A stretch of 64,000 nucleotides of DNA, taken from NCBI GenBank assembly GCA_017462125.1, contig JAFTRQ010000122.1:57289-121288 (forward strand), given 5' to 3'. This document shows, in pieces, positions 1-7,807 of this stretch (position 1 is the stretch's first letter; each line of letters opens with the position of its first letter). This stretch comes from Clostridia bacterium (GTDB lineage: Bacteria > Bacillota_A > Clostridia > Oscillospirales > CAG-272). The notes under the pieces were generated by a model, which ran no database searches, had not been told where the DNA came from, and saw only the letters and a program-made list of their open reading frames with translations. The translations under genes and the position numbers were made by a program.

Positions 1-735
1 GAGCAAGCAGAAGGCGATGCCGTTCAAAGCACTGAAGCTAAGAAAACAAAGGATAACTCTTCCTTGTGGATGAGCGTGTTTATGGTCATTTCCGTAGCCT
101 TGGGTCTGATCCTCGGCGTTGGCCTGTTCATCCTCCTGCCTACCTTTATCTACGGTGGCGCGGCTAAGATCATGCCTTTTCTGAATCATGAAAACCCGGC
201 GATCCATTCTTTGATCAAATCTATTTTCGAGGGTATTCTCAAGATCGTTTTGATCGTTGGATATATGTCCTTGATGACGTTGATGAAGGATATCAAGCGC
301 ACCTTCCAATTCCACGGTGCCGAGCACAAGACGATCTTCTGTTACGAAGCAGGACTTGAGCTTACCGTTGAAAACGTAAGAAAGCAGAGAAGATTCCACC
401 CCAGATGCGGCACAAGCTTCCTCATTCTGATGATCCTTGTCAGCATATTCATCTCGTTTTTCATCGACCCCCTCTTTTTGTTGACTTTAGGCTTTGTACC
501 CTCCACAATATTCCGTGTCCTGATCAAGCTTTTGCTTCTGCCTCTGATCGTCGGTATCGGTTACGAGCTCATCAAGCTTGCAGGTAAGTACGACAATTGG
601 TTCACAAAGCTTATTTCCGCACCCGGCGTATGGCTTCAGCACATCACGGTTCTTGAGCCCGATGACAGTATGATCGAATGCGCCATTGCGGCAATGAATG
701 AGGTCATTCCCGAAAACGGCAGCGATAATTGGTAA
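1..735 (+). CDS. DUF1385 family membrane protein (YqhQ-like), 5' end missing
   Basis: The reading frame is open at the left edge, so the N-terminus is missing. The visible 244 residues start with a charged, Lys-rich stretch, followed by several hydrophobic segments (roughly residues 25-50, 75-95, 140-170 and 175-200). Between them is the soluble block with FHGAEHKTIFCYE and the RRFHPRCGTSF motif that mark the DUF1385/YqhQ family. The His/Cys residues of that block look like a metal or cofactor site, but the function of the family is not known to me. In many Clostridia this gene sits beside prmC and prfA; here prfA is 7 kb away on the other strand. Family assignment is firm; function is unknown. 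Confidence 0.85.
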   Translation, partial: EQAEGDAVQSTEAKKTKDNSSLWMSVFMVISVALGLILGVGLFILLPTFIYGGAAKIMPFLNHENPAIHSLIKSIFEGILKIVLIVGYMSLMTLMKDIKRTFQFHGAEHKTIFCYEAGLELTVENVRKQRRFHPRCGTSFLILMILVSIFISFFIDPLFLLTLGFVPSTIFRVLIKLLLLPLIVGIGYELIKLAGKYDNWFTKLISAPGVWLQHITVLEPDDSMIECAIAAMNEVIPENGSDNW

Positions 736-766
736 TTTTAATTCAAATTATAAGGAGATATATTCT

Positions 767-1489
767 ATGAAAATTTTGAAATTTGCATCCTATGAGGATA
801 TGTCTGCAGCAGCAGCAGAAATTTTGGCAAAGCAGATCAATATCAAAAACGACTCTGTGCTCGGTCTGGCTACCGGCTCCACTCCCGTAGGAATGTATAA
901 AAAGCTTGTTGAGATGAATAAGTCCGGTCTCGTTGATTTTTCAAAGATCAAAACCGTCAATCTCGACGAATATTATCCTATCTCCCCCGACAATAAGCAG
1001 AGCTACAGATATTTCATGAACGAGAATCTTTTCGATCACGTCAATATCGACAAAGCGAACACCTACGTTCCCGACGGAGCTGCAGAGGACGCAGATCTTG
1101 CTTGCGAAAATCATGAAAAAATCATTAAGGCTTTGGGCGGCATTGACATCCAGATCCTCGGCATCGGTCAGAACGGCCACATCGGCTTTAACGAGCCCGA
1201 GGAAAATCTCAGCCTCTTTACGCACAAGACCGCTTTGACAGAGAACACCATTCAGGCAAACTCCCGCTTCTTCAGCGAGGACGAGGTAATGCCCACGTAT
1301 GCGCTTACAATGGGTATCGGCACGATCTTCAGTGCGAAAAAGATCCTTCTGCTCATCAACGGCAAAAATAAGAGAGCCGCATTTGAGCAGCTCTTTACGG
1401 ATAAGATCTCTACATCTTGTCCCGCAACGCTTTTGAAGCTTCATCCCAACGTTACGATTCTTTGCGACAGCGAAGTTTACGGAGAATAA
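767..1489 (+). CDS. nagB: Glucosamine-6-phosphate deaminase
   Basis: Converts glucosamine-6-phosphate to fructose-6-phosphate and ammonia, feeding amino sugars into glycolysis in the cytoplasm. The 240-residue product has the usual family length. Motifs seen are the phosphate-binding LATGSTPVGMYKKL near residue 35, NLDEYY near 70, and GQNGHIGFNEPE near 130, which carries the catalytic His/Glu. The ATG at 767 is chosen because AAGGAG (752-757) lies 9 bases upstream. The frame stays open back to 698, inside the previous gene, but that part has no matching ribosome site. The next gene starts 6 bases after the stop, so the two are probably cotranscribed. No nagA is visible in the window. Confidence 0.95.
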   Translation: MKILKFASYEDMSAAAAEILAKQINIKNDSVLGLATGSTPVGMYKKLVEMNKSGLVDFSKIKTVNLDEYYPISPDNKQSYRYFMNENLFDHVNIDKANTYVPDGAAEDADLACENHEKIIKALGGIDIQILGIGQNGHIGFNEPEENLSLFTHKTALTENTIQANSRFFSEDEVMPTYALTMGIGTIFSAKKILLLINGKNKRAAFEQLFTDKISTSCPATLLKLHPNVTILCDSEVYGE

Positions 1490-1495
1490 TTCATA

Positions 1496-2080
1496 ATGGT
1501 TGACGTATACAGAGGAGCTGACGCGGCGGTCACCGCCGCGTCAGCTCAAGAGATCAAAAACGCCTCCGAGACAGCCGTTCGGGAATTGCTTGACTCCACC
1601 AATCTGAAAAAAGGCGACTTATTTGTGATTGGTTGCACCTCGTCCGAGATACTCGGCTCAAAGATCGGCAAGGGATCCAGCTATGAAGCCGCGCAAATCG
1701 TTTTTAATGCCTTTTATCCCCGTTTGAAGGAAAAGGGCATCTATCTCGCCGCCCAATGCTGTGAGCATTTGAACAGAGCGCTGGTCATCGAAAGCGAATG
1801 TGCCGAAAAATACGGATACGACAGCGTTGCCGTGATTCCTCAGCCTAAGGCAGGCGGCTCCTTTGCCACCTTGACATATGAGAATATGGAAAATCCCGTA
1901 GTCGTCGAGCATATCAGAGCACATGCCGGTATTGACATCGGAGGAACACTTATCGGTATGCACCTGCGAGAGGTTGCCGTTCCTTTGAGGCTTTCAATAT
2001 CCAAGATCGGAGAGGCAAATATCATCTGCGCATACACCCGTCCCAAATATATCGGCGGCTCCCGTGCTATCTACAGCTAA
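1496..2080 (+). CDS. YwlG/DUF436 family protein (TIGR01440 type)
   Basis: A 194-residue soluble protein of the YwlG family (DUF436), widespread in Bacillota and without an established function. Recognisable blocks are the IGCTSSEILGSKIGKGSS segment near residue 45, the AAQCCEHLNRALV segment near residue 83 with a Cys pair, and the C-terminal GGTLIGMHLREVAVP block. It begins 6 bases after nagB, with a weak GGAG ribosome site in the nagB 3' end. A bidirectional terminator hairpin follows the stop. Family assignment is good; no reaction can be given. Confidence 0.85.
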   Translation: MVDVYRGADAAVTAASAQEIKNASETAVRELLDSTNLKKGDLFVIGCTSSEILGSKIGKGSSYEAAQIVFNAFYPRLKEKGIYLAAQCCEHLNRALVIESECAEKYGYDSVAVIPQPKAGGSFATLTYENMENPVVVEHIRAHAGIDIGGTLIGMHLREVAVPLRLSISKIGEANIICAYTRPKYIGGSRAIYS

Positions 2081-2082
2081 TA

Positions 2083-2137
2083 AAACAAAAAGAGAGAACA
2101 AAGCGGTTATATCCGTAACGTTCTCTCTTTTCTGTTT
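2083..2137. terminator. Bidirectional terminator between the YwlG-like gene and ldh
   Basis: The arms AAAAGAGAGAAC (about 2088-2099) and GTTCTCTCTTTT (2120-2131) pair. Flanking A-rich and T-rich bases give a U-run in both directions. It lies between two convergent genes. Confidence 0.85.
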
Positions 2138-2151
2138 GTAAAAATGCCTTA

Positions 2152-3105
2152 TTATAGCTGTGCTATCGCATCCTTCAGAGAGCTTGCTGACTCCAGAAGG
2201 CGTTTTCTTTCATGCTCATCCAACGTGATCTCAAGGATCTGTTCTATTCCGTTTTTGCCGACGATGCAGGGAATACCCATACAAACGTCGTGCACTCCGT
2301 ATTCACCCGATAGCCTTGCGGATACAGGCAGGATCGTATGCTCATCGTTGACAATTGCAGAAACGATACGGCGAACCGAATCCGCAATACCGTAATAGGT
2401 CGCGCCCTTAGCCTCAATGATCCTGTAGGCACTTGTCATAACCTCGGCGCTGAGCCTGTCAAGGGCAGTTCTGTCAAACTCCATCTTTCTCTCACGGCAA
2501 TAGCTGTCAAGATCGATGCCGGAAACGTTTGCACTACTCCATACGGCAACCTCGCTGTCACCGTGCTCGCCGATAACGAACGAGTGCACGTTTCGGCTGT
2601 CCACACCGAGATATTTACCTACCTTTTCCTTGAGTCTGGCTGTGTCGAGCACGGTGCCCGAGCCTATGACCTGAGAGGAGGGAAGTCCCGACCGCTCAAG
2701 CGTGATATACGTGAGCACGTCTACGGGATTGGTAACCACCAATATCACCGCATCACGGTTATACTTAATAATATTGTCTACGATGCTTCTGAATATCTGC
2801 GCGTTTTTCTGTAAAAGATCGATCCTTGTCTGCCCGGGAGTTTGATTCACGCCCGCAGTAATGATCACGATGCCGCAGTCACTAATATCCTCGTAATCAC
2901 CCGCTATGATCTCCATAGGCGCATTAAACGGCAGAGAATGTGAAATGTCCTCCGCCTCACCCATCGCCTTCTTTTTATTGACGTCTATCAACACCATTTT
3001 GGAAAGCAGCTTGCTGTGCATCAATGCATATGCAGTTGCTGCGCCGACGTTACCGCATCCGACGATCGCACAGGACCGCAAATTAATTTTGTTTTCATTC
3101 ATCAT
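2152..3105 (-). CDS. ldh: L-lactate dehydrogenase
   Basis: Reduces pyruvate to L-lactate with NADH, regenerating NAD+ in fermentation. The 317-residue product is of normal length. It shows the Rossmann motif GCGNVG (residues 16-21), the substrate-loop segment TAGVNQTPGQTR, NPVDVLTY, and the catalytic-His motif GEHGDSE. The Gln in the loop (VNQTPG) is the residue that distinguishes lactate from malate dehydrogenases, where an Arg is found. The start is the first of two adjacent ATGs, with GGAGG 9 bases upstream. It is transcribed alone, convergent to the YwlG-like gene and divergent from the small membrane-protein gene at 3337. Confidence 0.93.
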   Translation of the reverse strand: MMNENKINLRSCAIVGCGNVGAATAYALMHSKLLSKMVLIDVNKKKAMGEAEDISHSLPFNAPMEIIAGDYEDISDCGIVIITAGVNQTPGQTRIDLLQKNAQIFRSIVDNIIKYNRDAVILVVTNPVDVLTYITLERSGLPSSQVIGSGTVLDTARLKEKVGKYLGVDSRNVHSFVIGEHGDSEVAVWSSANVSGIDLDSYCRERKMEFDRTALDRLSAEVMTSAYRIIEAKGATYYGIADSVRRIVSAIVNDEHTILPVSARLSGEYGVHDVCMGIPCIVGKNGIEQILEITLDEHERKRLLESASSLKDAIAQL

Positions 3106-3336
3106 ATCAGATTGCCTCCTCTTGAATTGTTTTTTATTGTTCCCATTATCAGGGAAGATTAAATATATCGTGGTTATGTTGGCATATAATTTACAGGGGA
3201 TTCACATATTTAAAGGCAGAAAATGCTATAATAATCCTACTGACAAAGGATCTTCGACCCATTTTTACCAATGCTCGAAAATCATATTTTACATAGTTTA
3301 ATTCGCCGCAATGCGGCTGATTGGAGGAATATTTAT

Positions 3337-3648
3337 ATGAAGGCACCGGAATTTTTTGTAGTAAAGAAGAAAAAATCGCTCGGCAAAGCAGTCGTTGTAA
3401 CCGCTTCGGCAGTTGTCACCGCCGCTGCAGCCGCGGCAGTCGTGTATAAAGTATTGAAGAATAAGATCAAAACGCGTATTCTCGGTCAAGTCGATATCGA
3501 TGGCGACGGAGAAGCCGACGTGTTTATGGTCGATACGACCGGCGACGGAGAATTCGACACCATCATTCTCAATACCGAAAGCTCTGAGGAAGAGATCAAG
3601 CTTGCAGAGCCCACCGAGGAGCAAGCCTCGAACGATAACAACGAATAA
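3337..3648 (+). CDS. Small membrane-anchored protein with tandem EF-hand-like DxDGDG motifs
   Basis: A 103-residue protein I do not recognise as a named family. Residues 1-15 are Lys-rich, followed by an Ala/Val-rich hydrophobic segment (about 16-40) that looks like one membrane span. Two Asp/Gly loops come next, VDIDGDGEADVF and VDTTGDGEFDTI, spaced 14 residues apart, then an acidic, low-complexity tail. The loops resemble the calcium-binding loops of dockerins and EF-hands, so calcium binding is an inference. The ATG at 3337 has GGAGG (3323-3327) 9 bases upstream. The frame runs back to 3271 but without a ribosome site. The upstream region (3106-3336) has a TATAAT-like box at 3227-3232 but no convincing -35. 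Confidence 0.75.
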   Translation: MKAPEFFVVKKKKSLGKAVVVTASAVVTAAAAAAVVYKVLKNKIKTRILGQVDIDGDGEADVFMVDTTGDGEFDTIILNTESSEEEIKLAEPTEEQASNDNNE

Positions 3649-3660
3649 CAAAATCACATC

Positions 3661-3694
3661 AATTCAACTACCGCAAAACAGCGGTAGTTGAATT
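3661..3694 (+). terminator. Perfect 14-bp hairpin after the small membrane-protein gene
   Basis: The arms AATTCAACTACCGC and GCGGTAGTTGAATT pair perfectly around the loop AAAACA, 13 bases after the stop codon. The following run CTTCAT is only weakly U-rich, and the next ribosome site comes 16 bases later. It may act as a partial terminator or as an mRNA processing or stability element. Confidence 0.55.
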
Positions 3695-3720
3695 CTTCAT
3701 ACAATAATGAAAGGATCCAA

Positions 3721-4287
3721 ATGAACAAATTTTACAAAGTAATCAGAGTCGCAACCGTTCCTCCAATTATGGCGGCGGCACTCTTCATCCTTCTCGGTGC
3801 ATACGGAATCATATCCTTTATAGACAGCCTTTTGGGTGTGCTCTTTATAGGAGTGCTTCCAATACTGTCCTATCCCTTACAGCGTTTTATTCCGTACTAT
3901 AAGGATAAGGGAAGAGACGGACAGAGAAATCTTGCCATTGTCTTTTCCGTGTTGGGCTATATCCTCGGCTGTGTGCTTGCGCTGATCTTTCAAGCGCCGT
4001 TAAACACCGTTCTTTTCATTTATCTCGACTATCTGATTTCCGGAATCCTGATCGCTGTATTCAATAAGCTATTCCACCTTAAGGCAAGCGGACATGCGTG
4101 CGGAATCGTGGGACCCGTGGCAATGCTTCTTTATTTTGGACTGTACCTTCCCGCCATCATAGGCGCGATTCTTATCGTTCTCGTCTTCATTTCCAGCATA
4201 GGTATGAAAAGACACACCTTTCTGCAGCTATTGGGCGGATCCGCCATCACGCTGTCAGCATTGTTACTTTTAAGCTTTTTCTTTTAA
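3721..4287 (+). CDS. Polytopic membrane protein, PAP2-phosphatase-like
   Basis: A 188-residue, very hydrophobic protein with about six membrane spans. Short motifs are placed as in PAP2 phosphatases: a KDKGRDGQRN stretch near residue 60, KASGHACGIVGP near 121 (compare the PSGH motif), and KRHTFLQLLGG near 161 (compare the SR-x5-H-x3-D motif, with the final Asp replaced). PAP2 enzymes dephosphorylate lipid phosphates at the membrane. Because the canonical Asp is not visible, activity is uncertain. The ATG at 3721 has AAGGA (3711-3715) 5 bases upstream; the earlier in-frame start at 3688 lies within the preceding hairpin. Confidence 0.6.
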   Translation: MNKFYKVIRVATVPPIMAAALFILLGAYGIISFIDSLLGVLFIGVLPILSYPLQRFIPYYKDKGRDGQRNLAIVFSVLGYILGCVLALIFQAPLNTVLFIYLDYLISGILIAVFNKLFHLKASGHACGIVGPVAMLLYFGLYLPAIIGAILIVLVFISSIGMKRHTFLQLLGGSAITLSALLLLSFFF

Positions 4288-4296
4288 ACCGAATAA

Positions 4297-4330
4297 AGCG
4301 GGGCTTATCCAACGTGAGATAGGCCCCGCT
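4297..4330. terminator. Terminator after the PAP2-like gene
   Basis: The arms AGCGGGGCTTATC (4297-4309) and GATAGGCCCCGCT (4318-4330) pair with one mismatch and are followed by CATTTATT. The hairpin sits between convergent genes and may also stop the minus-strand operon that ends at 4337. Confidence 0.75.
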
Positions 4331-4336
4331 CATTTA

Positions 4337-4444
4337 TTACATCAAAATTGCAGTGATAGCGGTATATACGGTGCCGGCAAGCATAAGCACTGCCATTACG
4401 ATCGCCATAAGTCTGATCCAAAGCTTACGTTTTTTGTCGTTCAT
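4337..4444 (-). CDS. 35-residue single-span membrane protein (Prli42/DUF4044-like)
   Basis: This short gene lies between the topoisomerase A-subunit gene and the terminator. It encodes 35 residues: a basic start (MNDKKRKLWIR) followed by one hydrophobic helix rich in Met/Ala/Val/Leu, ending ITAILM. GAGGTG lies 7 bases before the ATG. Size, basic N-terminus and single span resemble DUF4044 proteins, which include Prli42, the stressosome-linked miniprotein of Listeria. That match is by eye and tentative. It starts 10 bases after the topoisomerase stop and is probably the last gene of the minus operon. Confidence 0.7.
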   Translation of the reverse strand: MNDKKRKLWIRLMAIVMAVLMLAGTVYTAITAILM

Positions 4445-4454
4445 TCAGATCACC

Positions 4455-6707
4455 TCATTTTCCGTCTACGTCATCAATACTGATCTGGCGATTCTTGATA
4501 TCCTTATCGCTCAACAGCACACCCGTTGCCGGAAGCTTGAGCTTTCTGTATCCCTTGGTCTTTTCAGAATTGGCATCAAAATCAGACACGGCAGATACAA
4601 GGACCTGATCCTTCTTCAAGGTCATGAGCTGTACGCCTATTGAGGTCTTTGTTGTCTTCACGGGAATCAGCGAGGACTTGATAATGATCGCTCTGTCATC
4701 GTTGGAGATCATCAATATCTCAAACGGCTTCTTTTCGTTTTCCGAGAATACCGATACGATCGGGGAAGCAGTAGAGAATACGCCCTTCAGCTTGCGACGA
4801 ACGCTGGAGGTTTCATATGCCTTTTCGGGCACTCTGACACCCTTACCGTTTTCAAATATAAATACGTAATTATATCCTTCGCGGAACTCGCTCTGAGTCG
4901 TCATAAATACAGGCTTTTCACCCTTGTCCATTTTCAGCTCGGAGGGAACAAACTCTCCGATAACAGAAGCCTTGCAATTTTCAAAATCACTTACCGAAGC
5001 TCTGTACAGCTGTGCTTGATCGGTGAAGAAGAGAACCGTATCCTTGTTTTCAGCATCAAAGATCTGGCGCAAGCCGTCGCCCTCCTTGAAATACTGCTCG
5101 TCGTTTCCTTGCAGAGAACGGTAGGTGATCTTCTTGAAATATCCTTCACGCGAAAGCACCAGCTTGCAGGGATAATTCTCAACAGTCTCTTCTTCAACGT
5201 ATTCCTCAAGGTTATCCGCCTGTATGATCTGCGATTTTCTGGGCTGTCCGTACTTTTTCTTGATATCCGTCAACTGCTTGGCGATCAACGCCTTCAGCTT
5301 GAACTCATCCGCAAGGATCTCCTCGATCTCCGCGATTTCCTTTTTCAGATCCTCGATCTCGGAGATGCGGTTAATGATGTACTCTCGGTTCAAGTTACGC
5401 AGCTTGATATCAGCAATGTAGTTTGCCTGTATCTCATCAATACCGAAGCCGTCGCAAAGATTTGGAATAACGTCCTCTTCCTTTTCGGTTTTTCGAATGA
5501 TCCTGATCGCCTTGTCGATATCAAGCAGGATCTTACCAAGACCCAACAGCAAGTGAAGCTTATCCTTCTTCTTGTTCATGTCGAACTCAAGCTCACGGCT
5601 GAGACATCTCATTCTGAACAGGATCCATTCGGTAATGATATCAACCACACCAAGCTGACGGGGCTCTGCATCAATAATAATATTGAAATTACACTTAAAG
5701 CTGCTCTCAAGAGGCGTGGTCTTGAACAGCTTTTGCATCAGCTTGTCAGGGTCAACGCCCTTACGAAGATCAAGTGTAAGCTTCAGACCTCCAAGGTCTG
5801 TTTCGTCGCGGAAATCCACGACCTCCTTCAGCTTGCCTTCCTTAACCAAAACAGATACCTTATTTAAGATCTGCTCAATGGTGGTCGAATAGGGAATCTG
5901 ATATATATCGATGCAATTTGCAGACGCATCGTAGGAATACCTTGAGCGAATCTTGAAGGACCCGTCTCCGTATTCATAAATGGCCTTCATTTGCTCCTTG
6001 TCATAAATGATCTGACCGCCACCGGGGAAGTCGGGGGCTTTTATGATCTCCATGATCTTATCCACGGAGATGTCGGGCTTCTTCAATACTGCAATGGTAC
6101 CGTCGCAGATCTCAGCAAGGTTAAAGGAACAAATATCCGATGCCATACCGACAGCGATACCGCTGTTCGGGGTAACGAGAATGTTCGGGAACGTAGTGGG
6201 AAGCAGACGGGGCTCCTTCAAGGTACCGTCATAGTTGTCCACCATCTCGACCGCATTCTTATCGATTCCTTCGAAAAGCGTCTCGCAAAAGGCATCGAGC
6301 TTCGCCTCTGTGTATCGGGGAGCCGCAAACTTTGTCTCCGAGGAATACTGTTTACCAAAGTTACCCTTGGAATCCACAAAGGGATGGAGCAGCGTTTCAT
6401 TTCCTCTTGTCAAACGCACCATCGTTTCATATATGGATTGGTCGCCATGAGGATGCAGCTTCATGACCGAGCCGACGATATTCGCACTCTTTGTTCTCGC
6501 ACCCTTCAAAAGGCCCATACTGTACATCGTATAAAGGATCTTTCTGTGTGCGGGCTTGAATCCGTCGATCTCGGGGATCGCACGGGACACGATAACGCTC
6601 ATCGTGTAGGGCATATAGTTTTTCTCGATGGTCTCGGTTATGGGTTGAGGCAATATGGGGGCATAAACGATTTCAGCTTGCTCGTTTTGTTTCTTTTTTC
6701 TTGCCAT
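4455..6707 (-). CDS. Type IIA DNA topoisomerase subunit A (ParC/GyrA-like)
   Basis: The breakage-reunion subunit of a gyrase/topoisomerase IV-type enzyme, which passes one duplex through a cut in another. The 750 residues contain the winged-helix breakage domain with the catalytic Tyr in AAPRYTEAKL (Tyr132), the tower and coiled-coil (about 350-480), and a C-terminal beta-propeller (about 510-740). No GyrA-box QRRGGKG is visible, which argues against a canonical gyrase. At the position of quinolone-contact Ser83 (E. coli GyrA) it has Gln90 (HPHGDQSIYET), and Glu94 stands at the Asp87 position. No B subunit lies beside it in the window. It ends a minus operon after the Sua5 gene. Confidence 0.88.
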   Translation of the reverse strand: MARKKKQNEQAEIVYAPILPQPITETIEKNYMPYTMSVIVSRAIPEIDGFKPAHRKILYTMYSMGLLKGARTKSANIVGSVMKLHPHGDQSIYETMVRLTRGNETLLHPFVDSKGNFGKQYSSETKFAAPRYTEAKLDAFCETLFEGIDKNAVEMVDNYDGTLKEPRLLPTTFPNILVTPNSGIAVGMASDICSFNLAEICDGTIAVLKKPDISVDKIMEIIKAPDFPGGGQIIYDKEQMKAIYEYGDGSFKIRSRYSYDASANCIDIYQIPYSTTIEQILNKVSVLVKEGKLKEVVDFRDETDLGGLKLTLDLRKGVDPDKLMQKLFKTTPLESSFKCNFNIIIDAEPRQLGVVDIITEWILFRMRCLSRELEFDMNKKKDKLHLLLGLGKILLDIDKAIRIIRKTEKEEDVIPNLCDGFGIDEIQANYIADIKLRNLNREYIINRISEIEDLKKEIAEIEEILADEFKLKALIAKQLTDIKKKYGQPRKSQIIQADNLEEYVEEETVENYPCKLVLSREGYFKKITYRSLQGNDEQYFKEGDGLRQIFDAENKDTVLFFTDQAQLYRASVSDFENCKASVIGEFVPSELKMDKGEKPVFMTTQSEFREGYNYVFIFENGKGVRVPEKAYETSSVRRKLKGVFSTASPIVSVFSENEKKPFEILMISNDDRAIIIKSSLIPVKTTKTSIGVQLMTLKKDQVLVSAVSDFDANSEKTKGYRKLKLPATGVLLSDKDIKNRQISIDDVDGK

Positions 6708-6742
6708 TTTATATATCTTTACCTTTCCTCAAAGTATTATTT

Positions 6743-7780
6743 TCAAATCTTTAACACCGTGTGCGCCGCGGCACGGATCATTCTGTTATACAGCGCAAGG
6801 CCCAATCCCTCTTTATCGGGAATGTGGGCATATATAATGTCGGGAGAAAGCCCGTCGCATTCGCGCAACCGCGCGAACAGCATTTTTGCGTGGGTTTTCA
6901 AGTCCCCTCGGCATCCGATCGGTAGCAACAGCTCGTTTTTCAGCCGTTTGGCTTCCTCATCGTAGCAAAGGATCGCGCAACGACGTTGCTCCTGCTCTTT
7001 TTGCAGGAAAGCGATCACGTCTTCATCATTTCCGTCAAGAAGAACAAACTTTGCCGCCGGAGCATAATGCTTATATTTCATACCGGGGGAGAGAGGATGC
7101 TCGTCCTCCTTGAGCGTGCCCTCAAGCGTAGGCGATATGGTCACGTCCTCACAAACGCAACACAAAGCATCGTATGTAATGGCACCGGGGCGGAGAAGAA
7201 CAAGCCCTCCGTTTTCCTTAACCATAACGATGGTTGACTCCAAGCCGATCTCACAGGCACCTCCGTCAACAATCATATCGACCTTTCCAAGAAAATCCTC
7301 GATCACGTATTCAACAACCGTCGCCGAGGGTCTGCCCGAAATATTGGCGGATGGAGCGGCAATCGGAACCCCCGCCGCCTTAATAATGGCATTTGCAACA
7401 GGATGCGCAGGGCATCTGATGGCAACGGTATCAAGACCGCCGGTGGTTTCATAAGGCACGGTATCCTTTTTGGGGAGGATCACCGTCAAAGGCCCCGGCA
7501 TAAACGCCTTTGCCAATCTGTAATAGATCTCGTTTGTCCGCGCAAACTTTTCAGCATCGGTGGGCTCACCGATGTGAATGATTAAGGGGTTGTCCGAGGG
7601 ACGACCCTTGGCGGCATAGATCTTTTGCGAGGAAAGGGGATTGGTGCCATCACCGCCAAGCCCGTAAACGGTCTCTGTCGGGATCACCACAAGTCCCCCA
7701 TTCCTTAACAGAGTCGCCGCCCGCTCGACCTGCTCCGCTTGCAGCACGGGATCTTCAATTTTCAATATTTCTGTCTTCAA
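6743..7780 (-). CDS. L-threonylcarbamoyladenylate synthase (Sua5/YwlC type)
   Basis: Makes threonylcarbamoyl-AMP from Thr, bicarbonate and ATP for t6A37 modification of tRNAs that read ANN codons. The 345 residues carry an N-terminal YrdC fold (about 15-210) with PTETVYGLG, KGRPSDNPLIIHI and PSANISGRPS. A C-terminal Sua5 domain (about 235-345) distinguishes this long form from short TsaC. The start appears to be TTG at 7780, with AAAGGAG 7 bases upstream and no nearby ATG in frame. It lies 27 bases downstream of prfA, a common pairing in Bacillota. Confidence 0.92.
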   Translation of the reverse strand: MKTEILKIEDPVLQAEQVERAATLLRNGGLVVIPTETVYGLGGDGTNPLSSQKIYAAKGRPSDNPLIIHIGEPTDAEKFARTNEIYYRLAKAFMPGPLTVILPKKDTVPYETTGGLDTVAIRCPAHPVANAIIKAAGVPIAAPSANISGRPSATVVEYVIEDFLGKVDMIVDGGACEIGLESTIVMVKENGGLVLLRPGAITYDALCCVCEDVTISPTLEGTLKEDEHPLSPGMKYKHYAPAAKFVLLDGNDEDVIAFLQKEQEQRRCAILCYDEEAKRLKNELLLPIGCRGDLKTHAKMLFARLRECDGLSPDIIYAHIPDKEGLGLALYNRMIRAAAHTVLKI

Positions 7781-7807
7781 AATGCGGCTCCTTTCATAAA
7801 ATAAAAA

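Noticed and set aside
3304..3316. Palindrome GCCGCAATGCGGC just upstream of the small membrane-protein gene.
   Set aside because: A six-base stem with a one-base centre cannot fold as a proper hairpin loop and is too short to call an operator.
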